Assembly (NCBI GenBank): GCA_937916355.1
Contig: CALFTM010000032.1
Span: forward strand, 1-51,468
Source: an uncultured Bacteroidales bacterium
GTDB taxonomy: Bacteria; Bacteroidota; Bacteroidia; Bacteroidales; Paludibacteraceae
DNA: 51,468 nucleotides
Direction of reading: 5' to 3'
Shown here: piece by piece, positions 18,307 through 27,424 of the stretch
Layout of the letters: the number at the start of each line of letters is the position of its first letter
How positions within the stretch are numbered: the first letter of the stretch is position 1
Notes under the pieces: model-generated
What the model was told of the DNA's origin: nothing
The model's database searches: none
Seen by the model: only the letters and a program-made list of their open reading frames with translations
Made by a program: the position numbers and the translations under genes

Positions 18307-18864
18307 TTAGATCAGTTTTTCAATGACCTCAGGGAAGAACTTGTATTCTAATTCATGCACTTTTCCAGCTACGTCTTCAGGAGTGTCTGTTGGAAGAACC
18401 TCGCACTTTGCTTGGAAAATGATTGCGCCTTCATCAAGATTTTCATTGACGTAGTGGATGGTTATTCCGCTTTCCTTGTCGCCATCTGCCACGACTGCCT
18501 CATGCACATGCATTCCATACATCCCTTTCCCTCCATGTTTGGGAAGTAGAGAAGGGTGAATGTTGATGATTTTTTCAGGAAATGCCGAGATGATCTCCTC
18601 TGGCACGCGAAGAAGGAAGCCCGCAAGAACAATCAGGTCTGGTTCTATCTCCTGCAAAAATCGTAAAATATCTCCATTTTTCCACTCTTCCTTTGTGAAA
18701 TACTTAAAAGGAACTCCTAATTTTTCTGCTCTTACCTTAACGAAGGCCTCCTCCTTGTTTGATAAAATACAAGGAAATGATATATTTTTATCTTTGGAAA
18801 AGTATGTTACGATATTTTCCGCATTAGACCCCGAACCGGAAGCAAAAATTACAATTTTTTTCAT
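18307..18864 (-). CDS. purN: phosphoribosylglycinamide formyltransferase
   Basis: Formylates GAR to FGAR using 10-formyl-tetrahydrofolate (third step of purine synthesis). 185 residues: the phosphate loop FASGSGSNAENI at the N-terminus, the folate/active-site stretch LAGFLLRVP and IINIHPSLLPKHGGKGMYG (catalytic asparagine and histidine), and GITIHYVNENLDEGAII with the catalytic aspartate. Single-gene unit, divergent from acpP across 221 bases. Confidence 0.95.
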   Translation of the reverse strand: MKKIVIFASGSGSNAENIVTYFSKDKNISFPCILSNKEEAFVKVRAEKLGVPFKYFTKEEWKNGDILRFLQEIEPDLIVLAGFLLRVPEEIISAFPEKIINIHPSLLPKHGGKGMYGMHVHEAVVADGDKESGITIHYVNENLDEGAIIFQAKCEVLPTDTPEDVAGKVHELEYKFFPEVIEKLI

Positions 18865-19007
18865 ATTCTTTTTAAGTTGTTGAATATAAGTTAATTACTA
18901 AATTTTTAAAAACTTAAAATTTGTTAAAATTACGCACAGTTTTTTTTGAGTGTGCATAATCGGAAAAAATTTCTTAACAGATGTTACGTTATCTCGTTAA
19001 AAATTCG

Positions 19008-19015
19008 TTCCTTTG
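19008..19015 (+). promoter_or_regulatory. probable acpP -7 promoter element
   Basis: TTCCTTTG, one mismatch from TAnnTTTG, 70 bases before acpP. The flanking 18890-19080 is very AT-rich, as expected for a strongly expressed gene. The -33 box is not obvious. Confidence 0.4.
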
Positions 19016-19085
19016 CACCGCAAAAATAAGCAAAAAAATCGGTACTGCTTTCAGTACTTTATTATTAACCTAAAATTTTTATAAA

Positions 19086-19325
19086 ATGTCAGACGTAGAA
19101 GCAAGAGTAAAATCACTTATCGTAGAAAAGTTGGGTGTTAAAGAGACTGAAGTTACTCCTGAAGCAAGTTTCACAACAGATCTTGGTGCTGATTCATTGG
19201 ATACTGTAGAGTTGATCATGGATCTTGAGAAAGAGTTCGGAGTTCAAATCTCTGACGAGGATGCTCAAAAGATCGTATCAGTGGGTGATGCAATCGCACA
19301 TATCGAAAACAGCTTGCAAAAGTAA
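19086..19325 (+). CDS. acpP: acyl carrier protein
   Basis: Small acidic carrier of growing fatty acids. 79 residues with the 4'-phosphopantetheine site at Ser37 in DLGADSLDTVEL. fabF follows after four bases, so the acpP-fabF-rnc order typical of Bacteroidales is intact. Confidence 0.97.
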   Translation: MSDVEARVKSLIVEKLGVKETEVTPEASFTTDLGADSLDTVELIMDLEKEFGVQISDEDAQKIVSVGDAIAHIENSLQK

Positions 19326-19329
19326 TCTC

Positions 19330-20589
19330 ATGAAATTAAGAAGAGTTGTTGTAACGGGACTTGGAGCTATTACACCCATTGGTAATTGTGTTTCTCAATT
19401 TTGGGAAAATTTGCTAAAGGGTGTAAGTGGGGCCTGTCCCATTACACTCTTCGATGCTTCTAAGTTTAAGACTCGCTTTGCTTGTGAGGTAAAGGGTTTC
19501 GATCCAGAAAGCATTTTGGAGTATAAGGAATTGCGTAAGTATGACCGATATTCCCAATTTGCGTTGTATTCGGCTAAGGAAGCGATTCAAGATTCAAAAT
19601 TAGACTTAGAAAACCTTGATTGTGATAGAGCAGGAGTGATTTTCTCTACTGGTATCGGAGGAATCGGTTCGTACGAGCATGATATGGTAGAGTATCTTCA
19701 AAATGTGGAAGTCCCTCGTTTCACTCCTTTTTTTATAACCCGTATGATCGCAAATATCGCCTCAGGGCATATATCGATGCAGTATAATTTCCGTGGCCCG
19801 AATTTTGGGGTTGTTTCGGCTTGTGCTACATCGACGCATGCAGTTGGGCTGGCATTTGACCAGATTCGTTTGGGTCGGGCGGATGTTATGATTACAGGAG
19901 GAGCAGAAGCTCCTATCACAGTGAGTGGTATTGGTGGTTTTAACGCCATGCGTGCACTTTCCACGAGAAACGATGAATATGCAACCGCGTCGCGTCCGTT
20001 GAGCGGTTCTCGTGATGGATTCGTATTGGGAGAGGGTGCAGGATGTCTTATTTTGGAGGAGTATGAGCATGCAGTAAAGAGAGGTGCGAAGATTTATGCA
20101 GAGGTCGCAGGCGTTGCTGCTTCGGCTGACGCATATCACATGACGGCTACTCATCCGGATGGTCTTGGGGCTACATTGGTGATGAAGAATGCGCTTAAGG
20201 ATGCTGATTTATCAGTCGGTGACATTGACTACATCAATATCCATGGGACTTCAACGCCAGTTGGTGACCCTTCTGAGATAAAAGCAATCAAACAAGTTTT
20301 CGGTGAACATGCTTGGAAGTTGAATATCAGTTCTTCTAAGTCTATGACTGGACATCTTATGGGTGCTACTGGTGCCGTAGAGTCAATCGTTTCAGTTCTT
20401 TCGGTGCAGAATGATGTCGTCCCTCCGACAATTAACCATCAAGAAGGAGATGAAGATCCGGAGATTGATTATTCATTGAATTTTACCTTTAACAAGCCAC
20501 AGAAGAGGGTGGTTCGGGCTGCTATGTCCAATACTTTTGGATTTGGCGGACAGAACGCATCTATCATTTTCAAAAAGTTTTGTCCCTGA
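19330..20589 (+). CDS. fabF: beta-ketoacyl-ACP synthase II
   Basis: Condenses malonyl-ACP with acyl-ACP in fatty-acid elongation. 419 residues: nucleophile Cys165 in VVSACATSTHA and the two catalytic histidines in NIHGTSTPVGDP and KSMTGHLMGATG. The C-terminal NTFGFGGQNASIIF glycine-rich motif is complete. The frame is open upstream into acpP, but the ATG at 19330 (MKLRRVVVTGLG) is the family's normal start. An 8-bp hairpin without a T-tract straddles the stop (20583-20609). Confidence 0.96.
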   Translation: MKLRRVVVTGLGAITPIGNCVSQFWENLLKGVSGACPITLFDASKFKTRFACEVKGFDPESILEYKELRKYDRYSQFALYSAKEAIQDSKLDLENLDCDRAGVIFSTGIGGIGSYEHDMVEYLQNVEVPRFTPFFITRMIANIASGHISMQYNFRGPNFGVVSACATSTHAVGLAFDQIRLGRADVMITGGAEAPITVSGIGGFNAMRALSTRNDEYATASRPLSGSRDGFVLGEGAGCLILEEYEHAVKRGAKIYAEVAGVAASADAYHMTATHPDGLGATLVMKNALKDADLSVGDIDYINIHGTSTPVGDPSEIKAIKQVFGEHAWKLNISSSKSMTGHLMGATGAVESIVSVLSVQNDVVPPTINHQEGDEDPEIDYSLNFTFNKPQKRVVRAAMSNTFGFGGQNASIIFKKFCP

Positions 20590-20634
20590 CTTGTTTAAAA
20601 TGTCAGGGAGTCAACCAAAATCTTTAAGGTTTTA

Positions 20635-21423
20635 GTGTTTTTTCAAAATATATTTTCTCGTTTGAGGACTTTTTTCAGTTCTGAAAAAGGAACTCAAGAT
20701 AGGGCAAATGCCGCAATTGAAGAGTTGCTGGGGTATGCCCCTGTTTGTATGGAATACTATTTCCAAGCCCTTCGTCATAAGTCTGTGAAGGATAGAAAGA
20801 AGGAGAATAATGAACGATTAGAATATTTAGGTGATGCTATTTTGGAGGCGGTTGTCTCTGATATCATTTACAGGATGTTCCCGGATAAAGGAGAGGGCTT
20901 TCTTACGGCTTTGCGTGCTAAGGTTGTCCAGCGAGAGACACTGAATAAAGTAGCTGTCGATATGGGAATTGATAACCTTATGGAACTTCATGCGCTTAGT
21001 TATAATCATAATATGAATGTTTTTGGTAATGCGTTTGAAGCTTTACTTGGGGCAATATATTTAGACAAAGGCTACGAACAAGCGCTTCGTTTCATGAAGG
21101 AGGTCGTTTTTGCGAAATACTTGGACATTGATTCTCTTGTTGTCATGGAGCAGAATTTCAAATCGAAGTTGTTGGAGTGGGGACAACGATATCGGGTCAT
21201 TGTCGATTTTGAAACTATCTATCAGGAGAGGGATGATGAAAATAACATGATTTTTCACTCGTCTGTGTTGTTGAATGGAATGGTTGTCGCAAAGGGGGTG
21301 GGCTATTCAAAGAAAAGTTCTCATCAGGAGGCGGCTCGTATTGCTTTGAATCGCTTGAATGATAAAAAACTCAGAAATGTTGTGACCCAGTTGAAACATA
21401 CGAACAGTAATCCAGATTGTTAA
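20635..21423 (+). CDS. rnc: ribonuclease III
   Basis: Cleaves double-stranded RNA in rRNA and mRNA processing. 262 residues from a GTG start: the RNase III signature NERLEYLGDAIL at 59-70, the second acidic cluster FGNAFEALLGAIYLDKG, and a C-terminal dsRNA-binding domain (about 175-248: FKSKLLEWGQRY ... SSHQEAARIALNRL). Lies 45 bases after fabF, probably on the same transcript. The 16-residue N-terminal extension before the catalytic domain is modest. Confidence 0.95.
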   Translation: MFFQNIFSRLRTFFSSEKGTQDRANAAIEELLGYAPVCMEYYFQALRHKSVKDRKKENNERLEYLGDAILEAVVSDIIYRMFPDKGEGFLTALRAKVVQRETLNKVAVDMGIDNLMELHALSYNHNMNVFGNAFEALLGAIYLDKGYEQALRFMKEVVFAKYLDIDSLVVMEQNFKSKLLEWGQRYRVIVDFETIYQERDDENNMIFHSSVLLNGMVVAKGVGYSKKSSHQEAARIALNRLNDKKLRNVVTQLKHTNSNPDC

Positions 21424-21444
21424 TAATTTAGAACTAATTATATT

Positions 21445-23253
21445 ATGTATTGTACTCATTACGGAGAAATAGCATTCGAGAAGGCGAAGAAATTTGCTAA
21501 CCGGACTGCATTGAAATACCGAGATAATGTTTCTGGTGTTTGGAAGGATATTACTTGGGGTAGTTTGGCGAAACAGGTTCGCATTATCGCCAAGGCCTTG
21601 ATTGAAATGGGCGTGAAGGAGGAGGAGCGAGTGGCTTTATTCTCCCAGAATATGGCGGACATGGTGGCAGTTGATTTGGCTTGTCAGGCAGTTCGTGCTA
21701 CTGCAGTCCCATTGTATGCAACTTCCTCAGCATCTCAAGTTGATTTTATCGTAAACGATGCGGAAATCAAACTTCTTTTTGCAGGAGAACAGTTGCAATA
21801 TGATGTGGCAACGCAGGTTTTGGAGAAGTCGAATTTCCTGAAAAAGATTGTGGCGGTTGATTCTAATATCCATTTGAGAGGGATTGATACTTCTATCTCC
21901 TTTGAGGATTTCATGAAGCATGGGGAGTCTTCTTCTGCTGATGATGAATTAGAGGCAAGACGTTCCCGCCTTTCGGAGAATGATTTGACCACCCTGATTT
22001 ACACTTCTGGAACCACAGGAGAGCCTAAGGGGGTTATTCTTCGTCAGTCAAATTATCAGCATATCATGAAAATCCACGACATCCGTCTTAAGAATGTTTC
22101 GGATAAGGATTTGTCGTTGGCGTTTTTGCCGATGTGCCATATTTTTGAACGTGCTTGGAGCTATTTCTGTATGCACCGTAATATGGTGGTTGCCATCAAC
22201 CAAAACCCGAAAGAGATTCAAAAGATTTTGAAGGAGGTTCGTCCTACTGTCATGTGTGCTGTTCCACGTTTCTGGGAAAAGATTCATATTGGTGTGAATG
22301 AAAAGATCGATTCTTTTTCTCCGTTGATGCAAAAACTGATGAGACATGCCATCAAAGTGGGAGAAGAGTATAACATTGGTTATCGTAGTAAGGGAAAACA
22401 CGCTCCTTACGGGTTGTCATTAAGGTACAAATTGTACAATGCGACTCTTTTCAAGGTTTTGAAAAAGGTCTTGGGTCTTGATAGAGGTCGATTCTTCCCT
22501 ACTGCAGGTGCGGCGATTTCTCCGGAGGTGAATGCCTTCTTGCACAGTGTAGGATTTAATATTGTGGCAGGATATGGTCTGACAGAGTCAACCGCAACCG
22601 TAAGTTGTTGTAATCCATTTAACGAAAATTATGACATCAGTTCTGCCGGAGACATCATGCCAGAGGTGGAGGTGAAAATTGGTGAGAACGATGAGATTTT
22701 ACTACGAGGAAAAAGTATTACAGAAGGATACTTCAACAGACCAGAAATCAATGAACAGAGTTTTATAGATGGATGGTTCCGTACGGGGGATGCTGGTTAT
22801 TTGACTAAAGAGGGTCGTTTGGTGATTCGTGAGCGAATCAAGGAGTTATTTAAAACGTCCAACGGAAAATATGTGGCACCTCAGCAGGTGGAAGGTAAAT
22901 TGTTGTTGGATAAGTACATTGAGCAGGCAGCAGTTGTGGCGGATCAGAGAAAGTTCGTTTCTGCATTGATAGTGCCTGCGATGCCGACTTTGAAGGCTTA
23001 TGCAGAGTCTGCAAAAATCAGTTTTTCTTCTGATGAAGAGTTGTTGCAGAACCCTAAGATTATCTCTTTTTACGAAGGAAGAATCCAACAAGCGCAAAAA
23101 GAGCTTGCTCCATTTGAGCAGGTGAAGAGATTCAAGCTGCTTTCGACACCTTTTTCAATCGACAACGACGAGCTTACTCCGACGTTGAAATTGAAAAGAA
23201 AGATCATTTCTATGCATTATGCAGATGAGATAGAGGAAATGTACAAGGAATAA
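21445..23253 (+). CDS. long-chain fatty acid--CoA ligase (AMP-forming)
   Basis: 602 residues of the ANL superfamily: the P-loop TLIYTSGTTGEPKGVI near 178-193, the A5 motif GYGLTESTATVSC, the adenylate-binding FRTGDAGYLTKEGRLVI, and the hinge IKELFKTSNGKYVAPQQVE. The short cytosolic type (FAA1-like, about 600 residues) with no signal peptide fits an acyl-CoA synthetase. It starts 21 bases after rnc, and its position behind acpP-fabF suggests it recycles or imports fatty acids for lipid synthesis. Confidence 0.9.
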   Translation: MYCTHYGEIAFEKAKKFANRTALKYRDNVSGVWKDITWGSLAKQVRIIAKALIEMGVKEEERVALFSQNMADMVAVDLACQAVRATAVPLYATSSASQVDFIVNDAEIKLLFAGEQLQYDVATQVLEKSNFLKKIVAVDSNIHLRGIDTSISFEDFMKHGESSSADDELEARRSRLSENDLTTLIYTSGTTGEPKGVILRQSNYQHIMKIHDIRLKNVSDKDLSLAFLPMCHIFERAWSYFCMHRNMVVAINQNPKEIQKILKEVRPTVMCAVPRFWEKIHIGVNEKIDSFSPLMQKLMRHAIKVGEEYNIGYRSKGKHAPYGLSLRYKLYNATLFKVLKKVLGLDRGRFFPTAGAAISPEVNAFLHSVGFNIVAGYGLTESTATVSCCNPFNENYDISSAGDIMPEVEVKIGENDEILLRGKSITEGYFNRPEINEQSFIDGWFRTGDAGYLTKEGRLVIRERIKELFKTSNGKYVAPQQVEGKLLLDKYIEQAAVVADQRKFVSALIVPAMPTLKAYAESAKISFSSDEELLQNPKIISFYEGRIQQAQKELAPFEQVKRFKLLSTPFSIDNDELTPTLKLKRKIISMHYADEIEEMYKE

Positions 23254-23256
23254 TTG

Positions 23257-23264
23257 TAATTTTG
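23257..23264 (+). promoter_or_regulatory. possible prfB promoter element
   Basis: TAATTTTG, an exact TAnnTTTG match, 28 bases before the prfB start. No good -33 box is seen, so prfB may also be read from upstream. Confidence 0.4.
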
Positions 23265-23292
23265 TGAAGTTTTAATTTTAAGAGGTATAAAC

Positions 23293-24406
23293 ATGATAAC
23301 GATAGACCAACTGAAGAATGTGTTGGAACGCGAGGATGCGTTGAGGAGGTATCTTTGACGTTGATGCAAAGCTGATTCAAATCGAAGAGGAGGAATTGCG
23401 TACGCAAGACCCCGGCTTTTGGGATGACCAAAAGGCGGCGGAGGCGCAGATGCGTAAAATCAGAGAGATAAAAAAATGGGTGGAAGGCTACAATGAGGTG
23501 AAGACTGCCGCAGAAGAGCTTAAACTCTCCTTTGACTTCTTCAAAGAGGAGGTCGCAACTGAGGAGGAGGTTGATGCAGCGTATGCCAATGCGCTCGATC
23601 TGATTGAGAAGTTGGAGTTGAAGAATATGCTCCGTAAGGAGGAGGACAAGATGGGGGCGGTGTTGAAAATTGTTGCCGGCGCAGGTGGTACTGAGGCGCA
23701 GGATTGGGGCGATATGCTCATGCGTATGTATCTCCGTTGGTGTGAATCGAAAGGCTACAAGGTTGAAATCGCAAACCTTTTGGAGGGGGATGAGGCCGGA
23801 ATCAAAACTGTAACCATGAAGGTGGAGGGAGATTTTGCATACGGTTACTTGAAAAGTGAAAATGGTGTGCATCGGTTGGTGCGCGTCTCTCCTTTCAATG
23901 CGCAAGGAAAACGTATGACCTCCTTTACTTCAGTTTTCGTGGTTCCTTTGGTGGATGATTCTATCGAGATTTATGTTAATCCTGCAGGTATCTCTTGGGA
24001 TACTTTTCGTTCGAGTGGAGCAGGAGGACAAAACGTCAATAAGGTGGAATCGGGCGTGCGTTTGCATTACAAGTTCTTCAACGTCCTGACTGGACAGGAG
24101 GATGAGATCGTGATCGAAAATACAGAGACACGAGACCAGCCGAAGAATAAGGAAAATGCTTTGAGATTGCTCCGTTCGCAGTTGTATGATATTGAATTAG
24201 AGAAACGTAGGCAAGAGACCGCAAAAATTGAGGCAGGAAAGAAAAAGATCGAGTGGGGGTCGCAAATTAGAAGTTACGTTTTTGATGATCGTCGTGTGAA
24301 AGACCATCGTACCGATTATCAGACTTCTAATGTTCAGGCGGTGATGGATGGTGATATTGATGCGTTTATAAAAGCATATCTTATGGAGTTTGGAGGAGCA
24401 GAGTAG
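23293..24406 (+). CDS. prfB: peptide chain release factor 2 (programmed +1 frameshift)
   Basis: Terminates translation at UGA and UAA. The gene is in two frames: codons 1-21 from ATG 23293 end at an in-frame TGA (23356-23358), and the rest runs from GAC at 23357 after a +1 slip on CTT, giving 370 residues. The tripeptide anticodon SPF (VRVSPFNAQ) identifies RF2 rather than RF1, and GGQ is present in SGAGGQNVNK. A single-frame caller would give only 23396-24406 and lose about 34 N-terminal residues. The frameshift gives autoregulation: when RF2 is scarce, ribosomes pause at TGA and shift. Confidence 0.96.
23344..23359 (+). promoter_or_regulatory. RF2 autoregulatory frameshift site
   Basis: AGGAGG (23344-23349), a three-base spacer TAT, then CTTTGAC with the stop TGA at 23356. 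This matches the conserved prfB recoding signal: Shine-Dalgarno-like stimulator three bases before the slippery CTT-T. Confidence 0.95.
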
Positions 24407-24466
24407 TCTCTGCCCTCCCTCTTTTTTTCAATAGAAGAGCATAGAATTTAACATTACGTTTTAAGC

Positions 24467-25081
24467 ATGAAAAAATTAATTTCATTTTGTCTTCTTATCT
24501 TACTTTTCGCAGCTTGTGAAAGAGGCTATGTGGAGGGAATCGAATACAACAACGTACCAAAGGAGGAGTTGCGTGGCGGTTGGGGTGTAACCGACATTAA
24601 TTTTCAGTTGGTCTACAATGCTGCCAACCCGATGGCGTTCATCTTTACCACCTTACATTTAGATGATAAGCTAAAAGAGAAGTTGGAGAACAGAACCCGA
24701 AATGTCTCTCTCTATTTTATGGAAGATACTTTTTTTTGTATTACGGAGTGTAATACAGCGACGGAACACGTCTCCGATAAGAGCTATTACACAGTTGCGT
24801 CATATCCAGCTGTAATCCATCCTGAGAATAAAACCGTTTTGTGCGACTCTTATTCAGACTCCATCTTTGTGAAAATGGAATATAACGAAGAAAGAGATAC
24901 GACCCTGATTCTCTATTTTTTGAAGAAGAATGTAATCAAACTGATTCGAGAAGATGGCTCTGTGGAAGAGAAGTATGTTGAAATGATAGAGAAGAATATT
25001 GATGATGCCCAGTTTGAAATTTATATGAAGAGGAATCAACTGTCCATATATAAGGATTTAGAAGAATATTACGGAGAGTGA
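24467..25081 (+). CDS. hypothetical lipoprotein
   Basis: 204 residues with a lipoprotein signal and lipobox LFAAC at about residue 17 (MKKLISFCLLILLFAACERG). The mature region is acidic, predicted mostly beta with a charged helical C-terminus, and has no motif I recognise. It follows prfB by 60 bases and precedes a 361-base gap, so it is probably a separate small unit. Function unknown. Confidence 0.75.
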   Translation: MKKLISFCLLILLFAACERGYVEGIEYNNVPKEELRGGWGVTDINFQLVYNAANPMAFIFTTLHLDDKLKEKLENRTRNVSLYFMEDTFFCITECNTATEHVSDKSYYTVASYPAVIHPENKTVLCDSYSDSIFVKMEYNEERDTTLILYFLKKNVIKLIREDGSVEEKYVEMIEKNIDDAQFEIYMKRNQLSIYKDLEEYYGE

Positions 25082-25223
25082 GAAAACTCTAATGAAAAAA
25101 ACTACCTGTTTAATGCCTTTCATTTATATGACAAATAAGTGTTGGATGTACCCAAAACGTTCTTCCTCTCCGAGGATGTTGTTTTTTATATGAAAATCCC
25201 AATGTCATAGATTAGTTTAGAAA

Positions 25224-25237
25224 ATTTGTCGACAAAT
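25224..25237. promoter_or_regulatory. palindrome, possible TetR-family operator
   Basis: ATTTGTCGACAAAT is a perfect 14-bp palindrome about 206 bases before tetR. TetR-family dimers bind such sites; the link to this regulator is inference. Confidence 0.35.
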
Positions 25238-25312
25238 ACCTGTTTTTTCTTTTTTGAGATTTTTTCAGTTAAATAATCATAGTACAAAATAATGTTAAAA
25301 AACAGAAAAAAT

Positions 25313-25355
25313 AGAGAAAACTATTTGCTTGTTTAAAAGTTTTCTCTTAATTTCG
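25313..25355 (+). promoter_or_regulatory. efflux-operon promoter with overlapping inverted repeat
   Basis: AGAGAAAACT (25313-25322) and AGTTTTCTCT (25338-25347) form a perfect 10-bp inverted repeat with a 15-base spacer. They bracket a -33-like TTTG (25324-25327), 20 bases from TAATTTCG (25348-25355, one mismatch to TAnnTTTG). A repressor on the repeat would block the promoter. Confidence 0.45.
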
Positions 25356-25442
25356 CATTCCAGAATGATGATTATGTGGCGATATTGAGTTGTTTTACAA
25401 AATAAAACGATAAAATTTGAGTTATAGAGTAAATGCTGTGTC

Positions 25443-26090
25443 ATGAGTGTTGCTTACAGAGAAAAGATAATTGTAGGAGCTTCTGGATTGTTTCTTCGAG
25501 AAGGAATTAAAAATGTCTCGATGGACAAAATCGCAAGTCAGTTGTCGGTTTCCAAGAGGACTATCTATATGTGCTTCAGTGACAAGGAAGAGTTGGTTCG
25601 AGCATCTTTGAAGTACATGAAGGAGCAAAAGGAAAAGATGCGGGCAGATTTGCGAAAGAATTCGAGTTGTGTTTTTTCTTTTATGGTTTCACTTTTTCGG
25701 ATTGTTGCGAATGATTTGAGTGGGGTGAGCATCAATTTTTTGAAGGATATAGACTCGATGCTTCCGGATTTGGTTGAAAAATCTTCTTTGGGAAGAAAAA
25801 AGCAGATAGAAACTTTTCGAGAGTTGGTTGATGAGGCAAAGCGAGATGGGCATATAGTAGAGACATATTCGACAGAGATTTTGGCAGATTTGTTTTATAA
25901 TTTGATGATGTCCATGAAGGTCGGAAATTACGATTATACGAAAATTTCGTATGTTGAATTGTTTCAGACTCTGGTGTGTGTCTATTTTCGTGGTGTTGCT
26001 ACCAAAGAGGGTCTTGAAGTCTTTCGGGAAACTTTTAAGGATGAGGTAGTCAAGTATAATGATTATAAAAGTAATAGTAATATAATATGA
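25443..26090 (+). CDS. TetR/AcrR-family transcriptional regulator
   Basis: 215 residues with an N-terminal TetR-type helix-turn-helix (about 8-55: GASGLFLREGIKNVSMDKIASQLSVSKRTIYMCFSDKEELV) and a divergent helical ligand-binding domain. It is the first gene of the efflux operon and overlaps tolC by four bases (ATGA), which points to autoregulation of the pump. The inverted repeat at 25313-25347 is a plausible operator. Confidence 0.92.
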   Translation: MSVAYREKIIVGASGLFLREGIKNVSMDKIASQLSVSKRTIYMCFSDKEELVRASLKYMKEQKEKMRADLRKNSSCVFSFMVSLFRIVANDLSGVSINFLKDIDSMLPDLVEKSSLGRKKQIETFRELVDEAKRDGHIVETYSTEILADLFYNLMMSMKVGNYDYTKISYVELFQTLVCVYFRGVATKEGLEVFRETFKDEVVKYNDYKSNSNII

Positions 26091-27424
26091 AAAGTAGATT
26101 TAAAAAGGGTGTCTTTTTATTAGCAATCCTTCTGAGCGGATCTCAATTTGCGTCGGCTCAGGTTATGGATTCGACAATAGCGGACTCGGCGAACAGTGAT
26201 GCCAAGCCGATATTGTCGTTTACGATTGAAGAGGCGAAGCAGTATGCGTTGGAGCATAACCGCACCATCCAGAACGCTTCGTTTGATGTTCAGAAAGCTG
26301 AAGCAAATAGATGGAAATCAATCGCAAGTATGTTGCTTCAGGCAAGTGGAAATGTCACATACTCCAATATGCTTGGTTATGACATGGAGATGATGGGTGC
26401 TAAAATCGCAATGCCTCCATACATGGACTTTGCCATAAGTGCGTCATTTACCGTCGGCGGACAACAGATTGTGGGTGTGCAGTTGGCAAAATTGTCCAAG
26501 CAATTATATGAAACTACTATCGGTAAAACAGAGCAGTCTGTTACTTCTAACATCGAAACCTACTATGTCAACATATTGGCTTTAGAAAAAACAGTTTTAT
26601 TATTAGAGCAAAATCTAAACAACTTAACGAACTTACATAAAATGACTTTGAATGCGGTTAAGGCTGGTGTCGCAGAGCAGAATGATGCCGACCAAATCGA
26701 AATTCAGGTCTCTTCCATGACGAGTGCGCTCAACACTGCAAAGCGTTCCATTGAAGTGTTGTACAACTCTATTCGCCTCATGACGGGTGCGAATGCTGAT
26801 GACGAGATTGTATTGACTCAGAAGTTGGAGGATGTGATCAGTCCGGAAGCGATTTTGGCGTTGATGGGAACGGAGTTTGACATGTATGACAATTATGATT
26901 ATCGTTTGCAAGAGAAGGCTGTCGAGATTTCAAAGAAACAAGTTGCTTTGAACAAGATGGCTTATGTGCCAAATTTGACTGCCTACTACTCTTTCGACAA
27001 GAAAAAGTATTTCTCTGATGAGGCTACGTTAGACATGACTCCTCCTAATGTTGTCGGTCTGAAGTTGACCGTTCCTATCTTCTCTTCTGGTTCTCGTTGG
27101 GCTGATGTCAGAAGCGCAAAGATGGATTATGCTAAGAGTCTGAACCAGTTGGAGGATGCTAAGCAGAACCTTGGTATCCAAGAGAAGCAATTGCGCTACA
27201 ACCTTACTTCTACATACGAGGATTTCATGATCCAATCCAACAATATTGCTGTGATGCAACGTGTGTTCAACAGCAATAGCGAGAAGTTCAAGTATGGTAC
27301 AATCTCAAGTATGGCATTGACCACTTCCAGCACGGATTTGGTTGCTGCTCAAAACACATACGTAAGTTCTCTTCTTGAGATGGTCTCTGCGTATGTTAGT
27401 CTAAGAAATCTTTTGAATAAATGA
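26087..27424 (+). CDS. TolC-family outer-membrane efflux protein
   Basis: 445 residues with a signal peptide (cleaved near FASAQ, about 21-25) and the two-fold repeated helical architecture of outer membrane efflux proteins: a first repeat from FTIEEAKQYALEHN and a second from DNYDYRLQEKAVEISKKQVALNK. It forms the outer-membrane channel of the tripartite pump with the adaptor and RND genes that follow. It is coupled on both sides by four-base overlaps. Confidence 0.92.
   Translation: MKSRFKKGVFLLAILLSGSQFASAQVMDSTIADSANSDAKPILSFTIEEAKQYALEHNRTIQNASFDVQKAEANRWKSIASMLLQASGNVTYSNMLGYDMEMMGAKIAMPPYMDFAISASFTVGGQQIVGVQLAKLSKQLYETTIGKTEQSVTSNIETYYVNILALEKTVLLLEQNLNNLTNLHKMTLNAVKAGVAEQNDADQIEIQVSSMTSALNTAKRSIEVLYNSIRLMTGANADDEIVLTQKLEDVISPEAILALMGTEFDMYDNYDYRLQEKAVEISKKQVALNKMAYVPNLTAYYSFDKKKYFSDEATLDMTPPNVVGLKLTVPIFSSGSRWADVRSAKMDYAKSLNQLEDAKQNLGIQEKQLRYNLTSTYEDFMIQSNNIAVMQRVFNSNSEKFKYGTISSMALTTSSTDLVAAQNTYVSSLLEMVSAYVSLRNLLNK

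Larger units (their letters stand above)
25082..25442. other. 361-base intergenic region upstream of the efflux operon
   Basis: Very AT-rich with no credible ORF. It contains a perfect 14-bp palindrome at 25224-25237 and, nearer the gene, an inverted repeat overlapping a promoter-like sequence at 25313-25355, both listed separately. No terminator for the upstream lipoprotein gene is obvious. Confidence 0.6.

Noticed and set aside
20583..20609. Hairpin between fabF and rnc as a terminator
   Set aside because: Only 8 pairs, overlaps the fabF stop and lacks a T-tract; more likely chance or weak attenuation.
23210..23905. Long minus-strand frame of 231 codons over prfB
   Set aside because: It lies antisense to the well-supported prfB and acyl-CoA synthetase genes, is histidine/leucine-rich in a way typical of antisense translation, and has no family resemblance.
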